Shown piece after piece: positions 17,933-27,966 of a DNA stretch of 64,000 nt (positions are counted from its first letter, which is position 1; every line of letters begins with the position of its first letter). Under the pieces are notes generated by a model. It saw nothing but the letters and a program-made list of their open reading frames with translations, was not told the DNA's origin and did not search any database. Made by a program: the position numbers and the translations under genes. Source of the DNA: Bacteroidota bacterium (GTDB taxonomy: Bacteria; Bacteroidota; Bacteroidia; Cytophagales; Cyclobacteriaceae); assembly GCA_018266055.1 (NCBI GenBank), contig JAFDYT010000005.1, positions 638,611-702,610 of the forward strand. The letters are read 5' to 3'.

Positions 17933-19816
17933 ATGGCGAAAGAAAGCATGGAATACAATGAGTCGAGTATCCGGTCGCTCGACTGGCGCGAGCATATCCG
18001 CTTGCGGCCGGGGATGTACATCGGTAAGCTTGGCGACGGATCAGCCAAAGACGATGGTATTTATGTGTTGGTGAAAGAGGTGATCGACAACTGTATCGAT
18101 GAGCACATGATGGGCTACGGAAAAGCCATCGATGTTAAAATTACCGATCAGAAGGTGACGGTGCGCGACTATGGTCGTGGTATTCCCTTAGGTAAAGTGG
18201 TAGACGTTGTTTCCAAAATAAATACTGGCGCTAAGTACGACTCCGGTGCTTTTCAAAAATCGGTTGGCTTGAATGGTGTGGGTACCAAAGCGGTAAATGC
18301 GCTGTCCAATTATTTTAAAGTGCAAGCCTTCCGCGACGGTGCTACAAAGCTGGCGGAGTTTAAAAAAGGTGTGCTGGTCAACGACCCGCGCCAATCTAAG
18401 TCGGATGAAAAGAATGGAACGCTCGTTGAGTTTGAGCCCGACGATCAGATGTTCAAGCACTATCACTTCATCCCCGAATACCTGGATGACCTGATGTGGA
18501 ACTACGCATTTTTGAACGCAGGCCTTACCATCAACTACAACGGCCGGAAATTCTATTCCAAGGACGGTCTACTCGATTTGCTCAAACAAAAATCCGATCC
18601 TGAAGAAATCCGCTACCCGATCATTCACCTCAAAGGCGATGATATCGAAGTGGCGCTTACGCATGGCAACCAATACGGCGAAGAATATTATTCATTCGTG
18701 AACGGGCAGAACACCACACAAGGAGGAACTCACCTGGCCGCTTTCCGCGAAGGAATTGTGCGCGGTGTGCGTGATTTTTATAAGAAAGATTTTGACGCCG
18801 CCGATATCCGCGCCAGCATCATCGGTGCTATCGCGGTGCGCGTGCAGGAGCCTGTGTTTGAGTCGCAGACCAAAACCAAACTCGGTTCGCTCAATATGGC
18901 GCCGGAAGGCGCGTCGGTAAAGAATTACGTCGGCGACTTTGTATCGAAGGAGCTGGAAATATTCTTGCACAAAAATGCAGCAGTAGCCGATGTGATGCTC
19001 AAACGCATTTTGCAATCGGAGCGCGAGCGAAAGGAAATCGCCGGGATTAAGAAACTGGCTAACGAGCGTGCTAAGAAAGCGAACCTCCACAACAAGAAAT
19101 TGCGCGACTGTCGTTTTCATTTCGACGACGCCAAAGGAGAGAAGGGAACTGAGTCAGTTATTTTTATTACCGAAGGTGATTCGGCTAGTGGATCGATCAC
19201 CAAATCGCGTGACGTAGAAACACAAGCCGTGTTTAGCTTGCGCGGAAAACCGCTCAACTGCTTTGGTCTTACTAAAAAAGTAGTGTATGAAAACGAGGAA
19301 TTCAACTTGTTGCAACATGCGTTGAATATTGAAGACGGCCTCGATGGACTTCGCTACAACAAAGTGATCATCGCTACCGATGCTGACGTTGACGGAATGC
19401 ACATTCGCTTGCTGCTCATGACGTTCTTCCTCCAGTTTTTTCCTGACCTCGTCAAAGCTGGTCACGTGTATATTTTGGATACCCCGCTATTCCGCGTGCG
19501 CAATAAGAAAGAAACGATCTACTGCTACACCGATGAGGAGCGACAGAACGCCATCGCAAAGCTGGGCAACAAGCCGGAGATCACCCGCTTCAAAGGGTTG
19601 GGTGAAATTTCGCCGGATGAATTCGGAACGTTCATCGGCGAGAACATTCGCTTGCAGCCGGTGTTGATCGACAAAGAGAAACACTTACTTAAAACGCTTG
19701 AGTTTTATATGGGAAAAAATACTCCCGACCGTCAGGATTTTATTATCGACAACCTGCGGATAGAAATGGATAAGGTGGAATCAATTGAAGAAAAAGAAGT
19801 AGAAGCAGAAGCATAA
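17933..19816 (+). CDS. parE: DNA topoisomerase IV subunit B (ParE-type ATPase)
   Basis: A 627-residue GHKL-type ATPase subunit. Visible are the Bergerat elements [15 protein letters not shown] and [11 protein letters not shown], the loop [14 protein letters not shown], the TOPRIM glutamate motif EGDSASGS near residue 414, LRGKPLN and the Mg-binding DADVDGMHI near residue 483. It supplies ATP hydrolysis for strand passage by topoisomerase IV, which decatenates daughter chromosomes. The parC gene follows 1 base after the stop, so the pair is one operon and this is ParE rather than GyrB. The C-terminal tail is acidic ([13 protein letters not shown]). Confidence 0.92.
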   Translation: MAKESMEYNESSIRSLDWREHIRLRPGMYIGKLGDGSAKDDGIYVLVKEVIDNCIDEHMMGYGKAIDVKITDQKVTVRDYGRGIPLGKVVDVVSKINTGAKYDSGAFQKSVGLNGVGTKAVNALSNYFKVQAFRDGATKLAEFKKGVLVNDPRQSKSDEKNGTLVEFEPDDQMFKHYHFIPEYLDDLMWNYAFLNAGLTINYNGRKFYSKDGLLDLLKQKSDPEEIRYPIIHLKGDDIEVALTHGNQYGEEYYSFVNGQNTTQGGTHLAAFREGIVRGVRDFYKKDFDAADIRASIIGAIAVRVQEPVFESQTKTKLGSLNMAPEGASVKNYVGDFVSKELEIFLHKNAAVADVMLKRILQSERERKEIAGIKKLANERAKKANLHNKKLRDCRFHFDDAKGEKGTESVIFITEGDSASGSITKSRDVETQAVFSLRGKPLNCFGLTKKVVYENEEFNLLQHALNIEDGLDGLRYNKVIIATDADVDGMHIRLLLMTFFLQFFPDLVKAGHVYILDTPLFRVRNKKETIYCYTDEERQNAIAKLGNKPEITRFKGLGEISPDEFGTFIGENIRLQPVLIDKEKHLLKTLEFYMGKNTPDRQDFIIDNLRIEMDKVESIEEKEVEAEA

Positions 19817-19817
19817 G

Positions 19818-22664
19818 ATGGCAAAGAAAGAGCAACCCAAACCAACCCAGGGAGAAAACGGTGTCGTGCACTCCATCGCTATTGATGGCATGTACGAAAA
19901 CTGGTTTCTCGATTATGCGTCGTACGTAATTTTGGAACGCGCTGTGCCGCGCATCGAAGACGGCTTCAAGCCTGTACAGCGCCGCATCATGCACGCGCTG
20001 AAAGAAATGGACGACGGCCGCTTTAATAAAGTAGCCAACGTGATCGGAAGCACGATGCAATATCACCCGCACGGCGATGCGGCCATCGGCGAAGCAGCGG
20101 TAAACATTGGCCAGAAGGAATTGCTGTTTGACACGCAGGGAAACTGGGGCGATGTGCGCACGGGCGATCCTGCCGCAGCACCTCGATACATCGAAGTGCG
20201 GCCGTCAAAGTTTGCGCTTGATGTGGTGTACAATCCACAAACTACCGGGTGGCAGCTGTCTTACGATGGACGCAAGAAAGAGCCGGTGACGCTGCCGGTA
20301 AAATTCCCGCTGTTGCTTGCGCAAGGTGTGGAAGGTATTGCCGTGGGCTTGTCGACCAAAATTTTGCCGCACAACTTTTGTGAGTTGATCAAAGCATCGA
20401 TTGATGTATTGAAAGGTAAGAATCCGAAAATTTACCCTGACTTTCCTACCGGAGGTATTGCCGACTTCTCTGAATACGATCAGGGCTACCGCGGCGGCAA
20501 AATTAAGGTGCGCGCGCGTGTGGAGATCGTCGATAAAAAAACAATTGTCATCAAAGACATTCCTTTTGGCACGACGACTACTTCTGTGATGGAGTCGATT
20601 GTGAAGGCAAGCGAGAAAGGAAAGATCAAGGTGAAGCAGGTGGTGGACAATACGGCTAAAGACGTAGAAATTCTGGTGAACCTGCAGCCTGGGCTGTCGC
20701 CGGAAATTGCGATCGACGCTTTGTATGCATTCACCGACTGCGAAGTTTCCATTTCACCAAACGCGTGCGTGATAGTTGACGACAAGCCGATGTTCATGAA
20801 AGTGAACGAGATTTTGAAAGTCAACACAGACAATACCGTTAAGCTGCTTAAACGCGAGTTGGAGATTCGCAAAGGCGAACTAATGGAAAAAATTCTTTTC
20901 TCTTCGCTGGAAAAGATTTTCATCGAAAAAAGAATTTACCGCGACATAGAAAACGACGAAACTTTTGAAGCCGTGATTGGCACGGTCGATAAAGGTTTGA
21001 AGCCATACAAAAAACAATTCTACCGCGAGATTACCCGCGACGATATTCTTCGACTGTTGGAGATTCGTATCAAGCGGATTTCTAAATACGATTCGTTCAA
21101 GGCCGACGAGCTGATGCGCGACCTCGAAAAAGAATTGAAAGAAGTGCTTCACAACCTCAAGCACCTTACGGACTACGCCATTGCCTACTACCAAAACTTA
21201 TTAGACAAGTACGGAAAAGGTCGCGAACGCAGAACGGAGATCAAGAGCTTCCAGTCGGTAACAGCTACGGAAGTAATCGCCAACAATCAAAAATTGTATG
21301 TCAATCGCGAAGACGGTTTCATCGGCTGGGGATTGAAGAAAGATGAATTCATCGCCGACTGTTCCGAGTTGGACGATGTGATCGCTATTCGCCGCGACGG
21401 CAAAGTGAAAGTTAGTCGCATCAACGAAAAAGTGTTTATGGGCAAAGACATTTTGCACGTGGGCATCTGGAAGAAGGGCGACGAGCGAATGGTGTACAAC
21501 CTGATCTACAGCGACGGCAAGAGCGGCAAAACTTTTGCCAAGCGCTTTGCCATGCCGGCGATCATCCGCGACAAAGAGTATAATCTTGATCAGGGAAATC
21601 CCAACAGTAAAGTTCATTACCTGAGTGCCAACCCCAACGGAGAGGCTGAAGTGGTGGAGGTAAAACTCAGCCAGGCGAGTACGGCACGCAAAAAGATTTT
21701 TGATTTCGATTTTTCAGAACTGGAAATCAAGGGGCGCGGGGCCCGCGGAAACACGGTCACTCATTATCCGGTGCGCAAAGTTGATTTCAAAGAATCGAAA
21801 GGTTCCACGTTAAGTGGCCTTGAATTGTGGTTTGATGAAGCCAGCGGCCGCCTTAACAAAGACAAGCGCGGATTACACGTCGGTAAGTTTGATGGCGACG
21901 ATCAGATTCTATCGATTACCAAGTCGGGCAATTATAAGATCACCAACTTCGAATTGACGAATCGCTATGAGCCTGAAAACAAGACGCTGCTGGTAGAGAA
22001 ATTCAATCCTAAGAAAGTGATCTCGGCGGTGTATTGGGATGGCGAGAGCAAGCAGCATTTTGTAAAACGCTTCCAGATTGAAACCAATACACTCGACAAA
22101 GAATTCAATTTTATTACCGAAGGGATTGGCTCGCGACTCGAGTTCGTGACTACGTCCGACAATCCGGAGATTGAAATTGAAGTGGTGAAAGGAAAAGGCA
22201 AAGAGAAGGAAGTGGAAGTGGTGAACCTGGAGGAACTCATTGATGTGAAAGGATGGAAAGCGCTGGGCAACCGGCTATCGCAATTCAAGGTGACGAAAGT
22301 GAGGCCAGTGGAAGACCCGGAAGAGTCGGGCCTTGAAGAAGGAGATGAAGACAACACCGAGATGACGGAAGCAAGTGGCTCTCCGTCATCCAAAAAAAAA
22401 ATCAGCCAACCAGAGTCTGAAGAAGGCGAGCAAGGCAGCCTCTTCGGCGAAGCCCCTCAAGAGCAAGTCCTCGTCAACGGGCAGCCGCCCAAAAGCAAAA
22501 GCCCAAGACCAAAAGCGGAGCAAGCCGACCTCTTCGCCGAAAAAAGTGAAGACAGCGCCGAAGAAGAAAGCGAAAGCAGCTCCGGCGAAGAAGACGAAGA
22601 GAAAAAAATAAACAACGACGGCAAAGGGTTCAGCGCCGGCGAAACGATTGAACTGGATTTATAA
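19818..22664 (+). CDS. parC: DNA topoisomerase IV subunit A (ParC-type)
   Basis: A 948-residue breakage-reunion subunit. The catalytic tyrosine is Tyr124 in APRYIEVRPS; the QRRIMHALKEMDDGRF segment and the coiled-coil gate (roughly residues 330-460) are in place. The C-terminal half is the variable beta-pinwheel-like domain (VDVKGWKALGNRL near residue 810). The last 120 residues are low-complexity and acidic (EEESESSSGEEDEEKK) and contain the short LF motifs QGSLFGE and QADLFAE before the end GETIELDL. An A10 run at 22392-22401 lies at the start of this tail, and the alternative frame after it is open and very lysine-rich. A hairpin spans the stop codon. Confidence 0.92.
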   Translation: MAKKEQPKPTQGENGVVHSIAIDGMYENWFLDYASYVILERAVPRIEDGFKPVQRRIMHALKEMDDGRFNKVANVIGSTMQYHPHGDAAIGEAAVNIGQKELLFDTQGNWGDVRTGDPAAAPRYIEVRPSKFALDVVYNPQTTGWQLSYDGRKKEPVTLPVKFPLLLAQGVEGIAVGLSTKILPHNFCELIKASIDVLKGKNPKIYPDFPTGGIADFSEYDQGYRGGKIKVRARVEIVDKKTIVIKDIPFGTTTTSVMESIVKASEKGKIKVKQVVDNTAKDVEILVNLQPGLSPEIAIDALYAFTDCEVSISPNACVIVDDKPMFMKVNEILKVNTDNTVKLLKRELEIRKGELMEKILFSSLEKIFIEKRIYRDIENDETFEAVIGTVDKGLKPYKKQFYREITRDDILRLLEIRIKRISKYDSFKADELMRDLEKELKEVLHNLKHLTDYAIAYYQNLLDKYGKGRERRTEIKSFQSVTATEVIANNQKLYVNREDGFIGWGLKKDEFIADCSELDDVIAIRRDGKVKVSRINEKVFMGKDILHVGIWKKGDERMVYNLIYSDGKSGKTFAKRFAMPAIIRDKEYNLDQGNPNSKVHYLSANPNGEAEVVEVKLSQASTARKKIFDFDFSELEIKGRGARGNTVTHYPVRKVDFKESKGSTLSGLELWFDEASGRLNKDKRGLHVGKFDGDDQILSITKSGNYKITNFELTNRYEPENKTLLVEKFNPKKVISAVYWDGESKQHFVKRFQIETNTLDKEFNFITEGIGSRLEFVTTSDNPEIEIEVVKGKGKEKEVEVVNLEELIDVKGWKALGNRLSQFKVTKVRPVEDPEESGLEEGDEDNTEMTEASGSPSSKKKISQPESEEGEQGSLFGEAPQEQVLVNGQPPKSKSPRPKAEQADLFAEKSEDSAEEESESSSGEEDEEKKINNDGKGFSAGETIELDL
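22392..22401 (+). other. A10 homopolymer inside the parC tail (possible slippage site)
   Basis: Ten consecutive A, read as three AAA codons plus the first base of ATC. Long A runs can cause RNA-polymerase or ribosome slippage. Losing one A, or gaining two, would switch translation into a frame that stays open to 22611 and encodes a basic lysine/alanine/proline tail. Confidence 0.5.
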
Positions 22665-22677
22665 TTCAGTTCAATCG
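22645..22677 (+). other. Perfect 11-bp inverted repeat spanning the parC stop codon
   Basis: CGATTGAACTG (22645-22655) pairs perfectly with CAGTTCAATCG (22667-22677). The 11-base loop holds the TAA stop at 22662-22664. No T run follows closely, so this could be an mRNA 3'-end stabiliser or a weak terminator rather than a classic terminator. Confidence 0.55.
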
Positions 22678-22759
22678 CCTCGTCAGCCAATAGCGTAATT
22701 CTTCTTTTTATTGGGTGTGGGATAGTTTATATTGAGCCATCATCCTAACCTGAACCGTC

Positions 22760-25700
22760 ATGAAAAAATTTCCCGCAGTCGTCGCGTCGCTACTTTTTCT
22801 TTTAAGCGCCACGCTTTCATTCTCACAAATCCTGAAAAAGGAAGATGTAGAGCAACTCAAGTTTCGTCACATTGGCCCTGTCGGTAACCGTGTGACATGC
22901 TCGGTGAGCATTCCCGATAATGATCAGGTTTATATCTCAGGGGCAGCCACCGGCGGGATTTGGAAAACAACTGACGGTGGTCTGAACTGGAAGCCAGTGT
23001 TTGACGATAAGCCTGTGCACGCCATTGGCGCACTTGCCATCGCACCTTCCGATCCGCAGATTGTATTCGCCGGTACAGGTGAGAGCTTTATCCGCTCCAA
23101 TGTTTCAATTGGAAATGGCGTGTGGAAATCAACGGATCAGGGCGAGACCTGGCAGGCTTCAGGGTTAGAAAATACAGGACGCATTTCTCGCATTATTATT
23201 CATCCCACCAACCCCGATATCATCTATGTTTGCGCGGTGGGTCACGGATACGCACCACAAAAAGATCGTGGTGTTTTTAAATCAACCGACGGAGGTAAGA
23301 ACTGGAAGCAGGTGTTGTTTGTGGATGAAAACACCGGAGCTTCTGATCTTGTGATGGATCCTTCCAATCCTCGAATACTTTTTGCGGGCATGTGGCAATT
23401 GTCTCTTAAGACTTGGAACCGCACGAGCGGCGGCCCCGGCAGTGGAATCCACATGTCGAAGGACGGAGGAGAAACCTGGACCAAATTGAAAGGCAATGGC
23501 CTGCCCGAGCAGCCGGTTGGAAAAATTGCGCTCGCGATGACTCCCGCAAATCCTGACCGTGTGTATGCACTAATCGAGACTGGCGACGGACTTGAAAAAC
23601 TTGGAGACAAAGCCGAGAGCGGCGAACTGTGGCGCTCGGACGATAAAGGCAAAACCTGGAAGCTGGTAAACTACAACCGCGACCTTGGCGGAAGACAGGC
23701 GTACTACACGCGATGTGCCGTGTCGCCGGAAAACCCGAACGAAATCTATTTTATGGCGGCTTCTTTTTCGACTAGCATAGACGGCGGGCGAACAACGGAG
23801 CCGATAAGCTTTGAAACACAGCCTTACGGCGATCATCACGACATGTGGATCGATCCGCACAATGCCAACCGGATGATTGTATCGCACGACGGCGGGGTTT
23901 CTATTTCGAAGAACAGAGGTAAGACATGGAACCGGATCGCGCTGCCCGTAGCACAATTGTATCACGTTACTACCGACAATGATATTCCTTACAATGTGTT
24001 AAGCAACCGGCAGGACGGCCCTTCGATGCGTGGCCCAAGCCGGAGTAACATTGGTGGGTTTAATAATTTGGGCATTGCTACGGGATTGTGGCATGAAGTC
24101 GGCGGTGGTGAAAGTGGTTTTGCTACGCCCGATCCAAAAGATTTTAACATCGTGTGGTCGAGTGCATCAGGCACGGGTGCTGCCGGTGGTGTGGTGGTGC
24201 GCTACAACGAGAAGACAAGACAGTTTCGTCAGGTAGAAGTGTGGCCCGAGTATGTGCCGGGAAATCCTGCCAGTGAGGCGAAGTACCGCTTTCAATGGAC
24301 GTTCCCGCTGCTGATCAGTCCGCACGATCACAACACGGTGTATGTCACCAGCCAGGTGGTACACCGCACCACCAATGGCGGCCAGTCGTGGCAGGTGATT
24401 AGTCCTGACCTTACATTGAATGACAAAACGAAACAAACGATGTCCGGCGGGCTTACCCCGGATAACATCGGTGTGGAATATGCCAACGTGATTTATGCCT
24501 TTGAAGAATCGCCTTTGAAGAAGGGACTGCTTTGGGCTGGTACCAACGACGGTCAAATTCAGGTGAGCCAAAACGATGGCAAGGATTGGACGAATGTCAC
24601 CAAAAATATTCCTGAGATTCCTGCCCTTGGCAGCGTAAGAAATATTGAAGCATCACGCTGGAGCGAAGGGAAAGCCTTCTTCACCATAGATGCGCACGAA
24701 GTCGGCAACTTTCAACCGTATGTGTTTAAGACAGAAGACTTCGGAAAAACGTGGAAGAAAATAGTAAAGGGAATTGAACCCGGAAACATCAACTACTGCC
24801 GCAGCATTAAAGAAGATCCGATTAGAAAAGGACTTCTCTACCTGGGCACTGAATCGACATTGTACGTCTCATTTGACGATGGCGAAAACTGGCAAGTGTT
24901 TATGAGCAACTTGCCGCACACGCCGTTCTACTGGATTGATGTGCAAGAACACTTCAACGATTTGGTGTTGGCTACGTATGGCCGTGGTGCCTGGATTCTT
25001 GACGATCTTACACCGCTTCAACAATTACCAGCCAGCTTCAATTCCACCAAGGCTGCGCTCTTCAACCCAAAAGATGCATATCGCTTTCACGCCAAAACCA
25101 GCACGATGCAGTCGCTGCCAGAGCCATCCACCGGTTTAGACCCTACATACGGCGCATCCATCAACTACTGGACTAATTCTGATAAAGACAGCGTGAAAAT
25201 TTATATTACCTCTGCCGCCGGAGATACATTGAAAACATTCAAACAAAAAGGCAAGGCGGGCATCAACCGGGTATGGTGGGATTTGCAAGGAAAACCCACT
25301 AAAGACATTATCACCCGCACGCAGCCGCAAGGCGCCGATTGGGTAGCGCTTGATAAAAACAGAACGCGCCCGGCGCACATCAGCAATACGTTTAAGTCAT
25401 ACTTAGTTACGCCAGGCAAATACAATGTGATCATGACTTCGGGCGATCTGAAATTTACCAGCACTGTTACTGTGCTCAAAGATCCCAACACGGAAGGCTC
25501 GCTGGAAGACATCAAAGCTCAAAACGAACTGCTTGCAAAAATGCACTCCGACTATGACAAAGGCGGAAAGATGGTGAATGAAATTGAACTGAGCCGTCGG
25601 CAGCTTTACGACTTGCGTGATGTGATGAAAGGAAAAGCGAAGTACAAGAAAATTGTGAAGTCGATTAGCGAACTCGACAGTGTGTTGCTGTTGGTGGAAA

Positions 25701-25978
25701 ATAAATTAGTGCAATTGAAATATACTGGCACTGGCCAGGACGACGTGCGTTATCCGGAAATGTTGATCGGAAAAATCGGGTATCTCGCTAATGCGGTTGC
25801 CAGCGTAGATTTTCCGCCGGCCGATCAGCATAAAGAAGTGTATGCGATGTTGACTTCAAAAATGACCGAAGCGCAGGCCGCGTACGACAAAGTGATGGCG
25901 GGGGCTTTCGCTGATTTTATAAAATTGCTGGAAGCCAATAAAATTCCGCCTATCCTTTCGGAGTGGAAGAAACCTTAA
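22760..25978 (+). CDS. Secreted BNR/sortilin-type beta-propeller protein (glycosidase-like)
   Basis: A 1072-residue exported protein with signal peptide MKKFPAVVASLLFLLSATLSFSQ. Repeated Asp-box and BNR units are easy to see (IWKTTDGGLNWKPV, VWKSTDQGETWQAS, VFKSTDGGKNWKQV, LWRSDDKGKTWKLV), forming one or two six- to ten-bladed propellers of the VPS10/sortilin type. The C-terminal 250 residues are a beta domain plus helices (KGKAGINRVWWDLQGKPT) common in this Bacteroidota family, often annotated as glycosyl hydrolase without proof. No catalytic sialidase triad was recognised. The OmpA-type gene follows 17 bases after the stop, so cotranscription is likely. Confidence 0.82.
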   Translation: MKKFPAVVASLLFLLSATLSFSQILKKEDVEQLKFRHIGPVGNRVTCSVSIPDNDQVYISGAATGGIWKTTDGGLNWKPVFDDKPVHAIGALAIAPSDPQIVFAGTGESFIRSNVSIGNGVWKSTDQGETWQASGLENTGRISRIIIHPTNPDIIYVCAVGHGYAPQKDRGVFKSTDGGKNWKQVLFVDENTGASDLVMDPSNPRILFAGMWQLSLKTWNRTSGGPGSGIHMSKDGGETWTKLKGNGLPEQPVGKIALAMTPANPDRVYALIETGDGLEKLGDKAESGELWRSDDKGKTWKLVNYNRDLGGRQAYYTRCAVSPENPNEIYFMAASFSTSIDGGRTTEPISFETQPYGDHHDMWIDPHNANRMIVSHDGGVSISKNRGKTWNRIALPVAQLYHVTTDNDIPYNVLSNRQDGPSMRGPSRSNIGGFNNLGIATGLWHEVGGGESGFATPDPKDFNIVWSSASGTGAAGGVVVRYNEKTRQFRQVEVWPEYVPGNPASEAKYRFQWTFPLLISPHDHNTVYVTSQVVHRTTNGGQSWQVISPDLTLNDKTKQTMSGGLTPDNIGVEYANVIYAFEESPLKKGLLWAGTNDGQIQVSQNDGKDWTNVTKNIPEIPALGSVRNIEASRWSEGKAFFTIDAHEVGNFQPYVFKTEDFGKTWKKIVKGIEPGNINYCRSIKEDPIRKGLLYLGTESTLYVSFDDGENWQVFMSNLPHTPFYWIDVQEHFNDLVLATYGRGAWILDDLTPLQQLPASFNSTKAALFNPKDAYRFHAKTSTMQSLPEPSTGLDPTYGASINYWTNSDKDSVKIYITSAAGDTLKTFKQKGKAGINRVWWDLQGKPTKDIITRTQPQGADWVALDKNRTRPAHISNTFKSYLVTPGKYNVIMTSGDLKFTSTVTVLKDPNTEGSLEDIKAQNELLAKMHSDYDKGGKMVNEIELSRRQLYDLRDVMKGKAKYKKIVKSISELDSVLLLVENKLVQLKYTGTGQDDVRYPEMLIGKIGYLANAVASVDFPPADQHKEVYAMLTSKMTEAQAAYDKVMAGAFADFIKLLEANKIPPILSEWKKP

Positions 25979-25995
25979 ATGAAACTGAAACGGTG

Positions 25996-26661
25996 ATGCG
26001 ATTATTTCTTGGTGTTGTTATTGTCTTATTTGGTTGTGAAAGAAGTGTGGCACAAAGCGATGAGATCATCGTTTCCGGAAAGGTGAAACAAACCATTTCC
26101 GGCAAGGGAATTAAATCGAAGATTGTGTATAAGAGCTATCCTACGGGAAGCCTGTCGGGTTCGTTTGTGGACAGCACGTTTTCGTTTTCGATTTTTGGTT
26201 CTTCGAAGTATCAGGTGACGGCTGCCGCTGAAGGTTTTATTCCGCGAACGATTATCGTAGATCCGAAAGAATCTAAAAACCACAGCATTGTTAGCGACAT
26301 AGAACTTACGCCTACCAATCAGACGGTGCGGTTAAACCATCTCATTTTTGATATGGGCCGGGCAGTGATCAAACCGGAATCCTTTACCGAACTCGACGAA
26401 CTTGTAGCGATGATGAAAGCCGATACTAAATTGGTGATTCAACTCGAAGGTCACACCGACAGTCAGGGAAGCGCCGAAAAGAATTTGGTGCTTTCGCAAG
26501 ACCGCGTTGACGCAGTAAAAAAATATTTATCGTCGAAAGGAATTTCAAAAGACCGGATTAAGACGAAAGCCTTCGGCGGAACACAGCCACTTTCCACCGA
26601 TAAAACAGAAGAAGCCCGCGCATTGAACCGGAGAGTGGAGATGAGAGTGCTGAAGGATTGA
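25996..26661 (+). CDS. OmpA-family peptidoglycan-binding outer-membrane protein
   Basis: A 221-residue protein starting MRLFLGVVIVLFGCERSVAQ, whose LFGC may serve as a lipobox, otherwise cleaved after VAQ. An N-terminal carboxypeptidase-regulatory-like beta domain (VSGKVKQTISGKGIKSKIVYKS) is followed by a C-terminal OmpA domain: FDMGRAVIKPESFTELDEL, LEGHTDSQGSAEKNLVLSQDR and NRRVEMRV. The OmpA domain binds diaminopimelate in peptidoglycan and links it to the outer membrane. A start at 25963 would overlap the previous gene and add a non-signal stretch. Its stop faces that of the GH1 gene 1 base away. Confidence 0.88.
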   Translation: MRLFLGVVIVLFGCERSVAQSDEIIVSGKVKQTISGKGIKSKIVYKSYPTGSLSGSFVDSTFSFSIFGSSKYQVTAAAEGFIPRTIIVDPKESKNHSIVSDIELTPTNQTVRLNHLIFDMGRAVIKPESFTELDELVAMMKADTKLVIQLEGHTDSQGSAEKNLVLSQDRVDAVKKYLSSKGISKDRIKTKAFGGTQPLSTDKTEEARALNRRVEMRVLKD

Positions 26662-26662
26662 G

Positions 26663-27880
26663 TTAGTCGATAATCACCTCGTCCAGCTCGGAACTGGGAA
26701 CCTCTTCCGTAATCATCTTATAATGCGCCAGCTTTCTAAAGATCTCAGCGCTAGGGCGTGGTCGGCGGTCTTTGGTTTCCAGATCGCATTCATAAAGGCC
26801 AAACTTGCGCGAAGGGCCGAGGTGCCATTCAAAGTTATCCCACGTACTCCACCAGAAATAGCCACGCACGTCAATGCCGTCTTGCAGGGCCTGATGTAAA
26901 ATCTTCGCATAGTCGATGATGGCCTGTTGCCGCAGCACGTCGCTCTCGTCACACACGCCGTTTTCAGTGATGATGATGGGCTTCTTGTATTTTTTCCAGT
27001 AGCGGTCGATGCACGTGCGCAACCCTTCCGGGTGATACTCCCACATGTCGTCGTGCGGGCGGCCGAGTTGTTTCATTTTCTCCGGTGTATCGATGTAGGT
27101 GATGGGCATCGGGTCATGAGGCACGCGCGCGTAGTAGCTCATGCCAAAGAAATCGACCTTCTCGAAATGCTTGGGCACCCATTCCATAAACCAATAGTCG
27201 CTCAGCTTGGCAGGAAACCAGCCCAATACATTTTCGGCAGAGAACACTACCGTGTTATGCGAGATACCTACCGGCTGATGCGGAAATTTCTCTTTTATAT
27301 AATCATAGACGATGTCATGGGCTTTGCCCATGTTGCGCACGGCGATGGCCGCTTTCACCGGATTGATTTTAAAAGGAGGGAAGAAGCCGGTAATCCAGCC
27401 GTAGCTGGCATACACATTTGGTTCGTTGAAGGTGTTCCAATGGCTTACGTATTCTCCAAACGTGTCTACCGTTTTTTTTGCGAAGTCAACCCACAGGTGA
27501 ATGTTTTCTTCCTTTTCCCAGCTGTCGAGTTGGGCAAACCACGTTGGATTAGTAAAGTGGTGCAGCACCATCATGATCTTCACGCCGCGTTGGCGTAGGT
27601 CTTCCAGAAACAATTTGTATTCGTGCACTGCTGAAGCTTCGAGGTCGGCCATAGGCGCGCGCTGAAGTTTGCTCCACATCGGGCCCATACGGTAACATGG
27701 CGCCAGCGAAGCGATAAGTGCGGCATCTTCCTTAAATCTTAGTTCATGGTCGGTAGTGCGCTCAAACACATAGCCATCTTTTGACGTATAGCCTTGCCAG
27801 TCGTGCTCAAAGGCAGTTTCAATTTGAGTCGCAGCCGTGCTCGTGCCGAACAAAAAATCTTTAGGAAATAGATATTGCAT
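26663..27880 (-). CDS. Glycoside hydrolase family 1, beta-glucosidase type
   Basis: A 405-residue TIM-barrel enzyme without a signal peptide, so cytoplasmic. The acid/base glutamate is in NTFNEPNVY and the nucleophile glutamate in IITENGVCD, the two landmarks of GH1; the GH1 N-terminal signature is visible as FLFGTSTAATQIE. Length is slightly short of the usual 440-470 residues. It likely hydrolyses beta-linked gluco- or galacto-disaccharides taken up by the cell; the exact sugar is not readable. The nearest genes are unrelated, so no polysaccharide utilisation locus is evident. Confidence 0.92.
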   Translation of the reverse strand: MQYLFPKDFLFGTSTAATQIETAFEHDWQGYTSKDGYVFERTTDHELRFKEDAALIASLAPCYRMGPMWSKLQRAPMADLEASAVHEYKLFLEDLRQRGVKIMMVLHHFTNPTWFAQLDSWEKEENIHLWVDFAKKTVDTFGEYVSHWNTFNEPNVYASYGWITGFFPPFKINPVKAAIAVRNMGKAHDIVYDYIKEKFPHQPVGISHNTVVFSAENVLGWFPAKLSDYWFMEWVPKHFEKVDFFGMSYYARVPHDPMPITYIDTPEKMKQLGRPHDDMWEYHPEGLRTCIDRYWKKYKKPIIITENGVCDESDVLRQQAIIDYAKILHQALQDGIDVRGYFWWSTWDNFEWHLGPSRKFGLYECDLETKDRRPRPSAEIFRKLAHYKMITEEVPSSELDEVIID

Positions 27881-27951
27881 GAATTTTAACCTGCAATGAT
27901 AATGAAAGTAGTCTTCGTGGCGACTTTCTTTTTTGATTAGGGATTAGATTT

Positions 27952-27959
27952 TACATTTG
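27952..27959 (+). promoter_or_regulatory. Possible -7 box (TACATTTG) close to a start codon
   Basis: TACATTTG matches the Bacteroidota -7 consensus TAnnTTTG exactly and lies 7 bases before the ATG at 27967. A TTG at 27933 is a weak -33 candidate with short spacing. If used, the transcript would be nearly leaderless. Confidence 0.35.
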
Positions 27960-27966
27960 CTTAACA

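Noticed and set aside
22375-22611. Independent lysine-rich gene inside parC
   Set aside because: Not listed as a gene: Lys-rich reading follows from GAA-rich codons in the parC frame. Kept only as a possible slippage product.
25963-25995. OmpA gene start at 25963
   Set aside because: Overlaps the previous gene and precedes the signal peptide with a non-signal stretch.
26927-27598. 223-codon plus-strand frame
   Set aside because: Antisense to the GH1 gene, whose catalytic motifs are intact.
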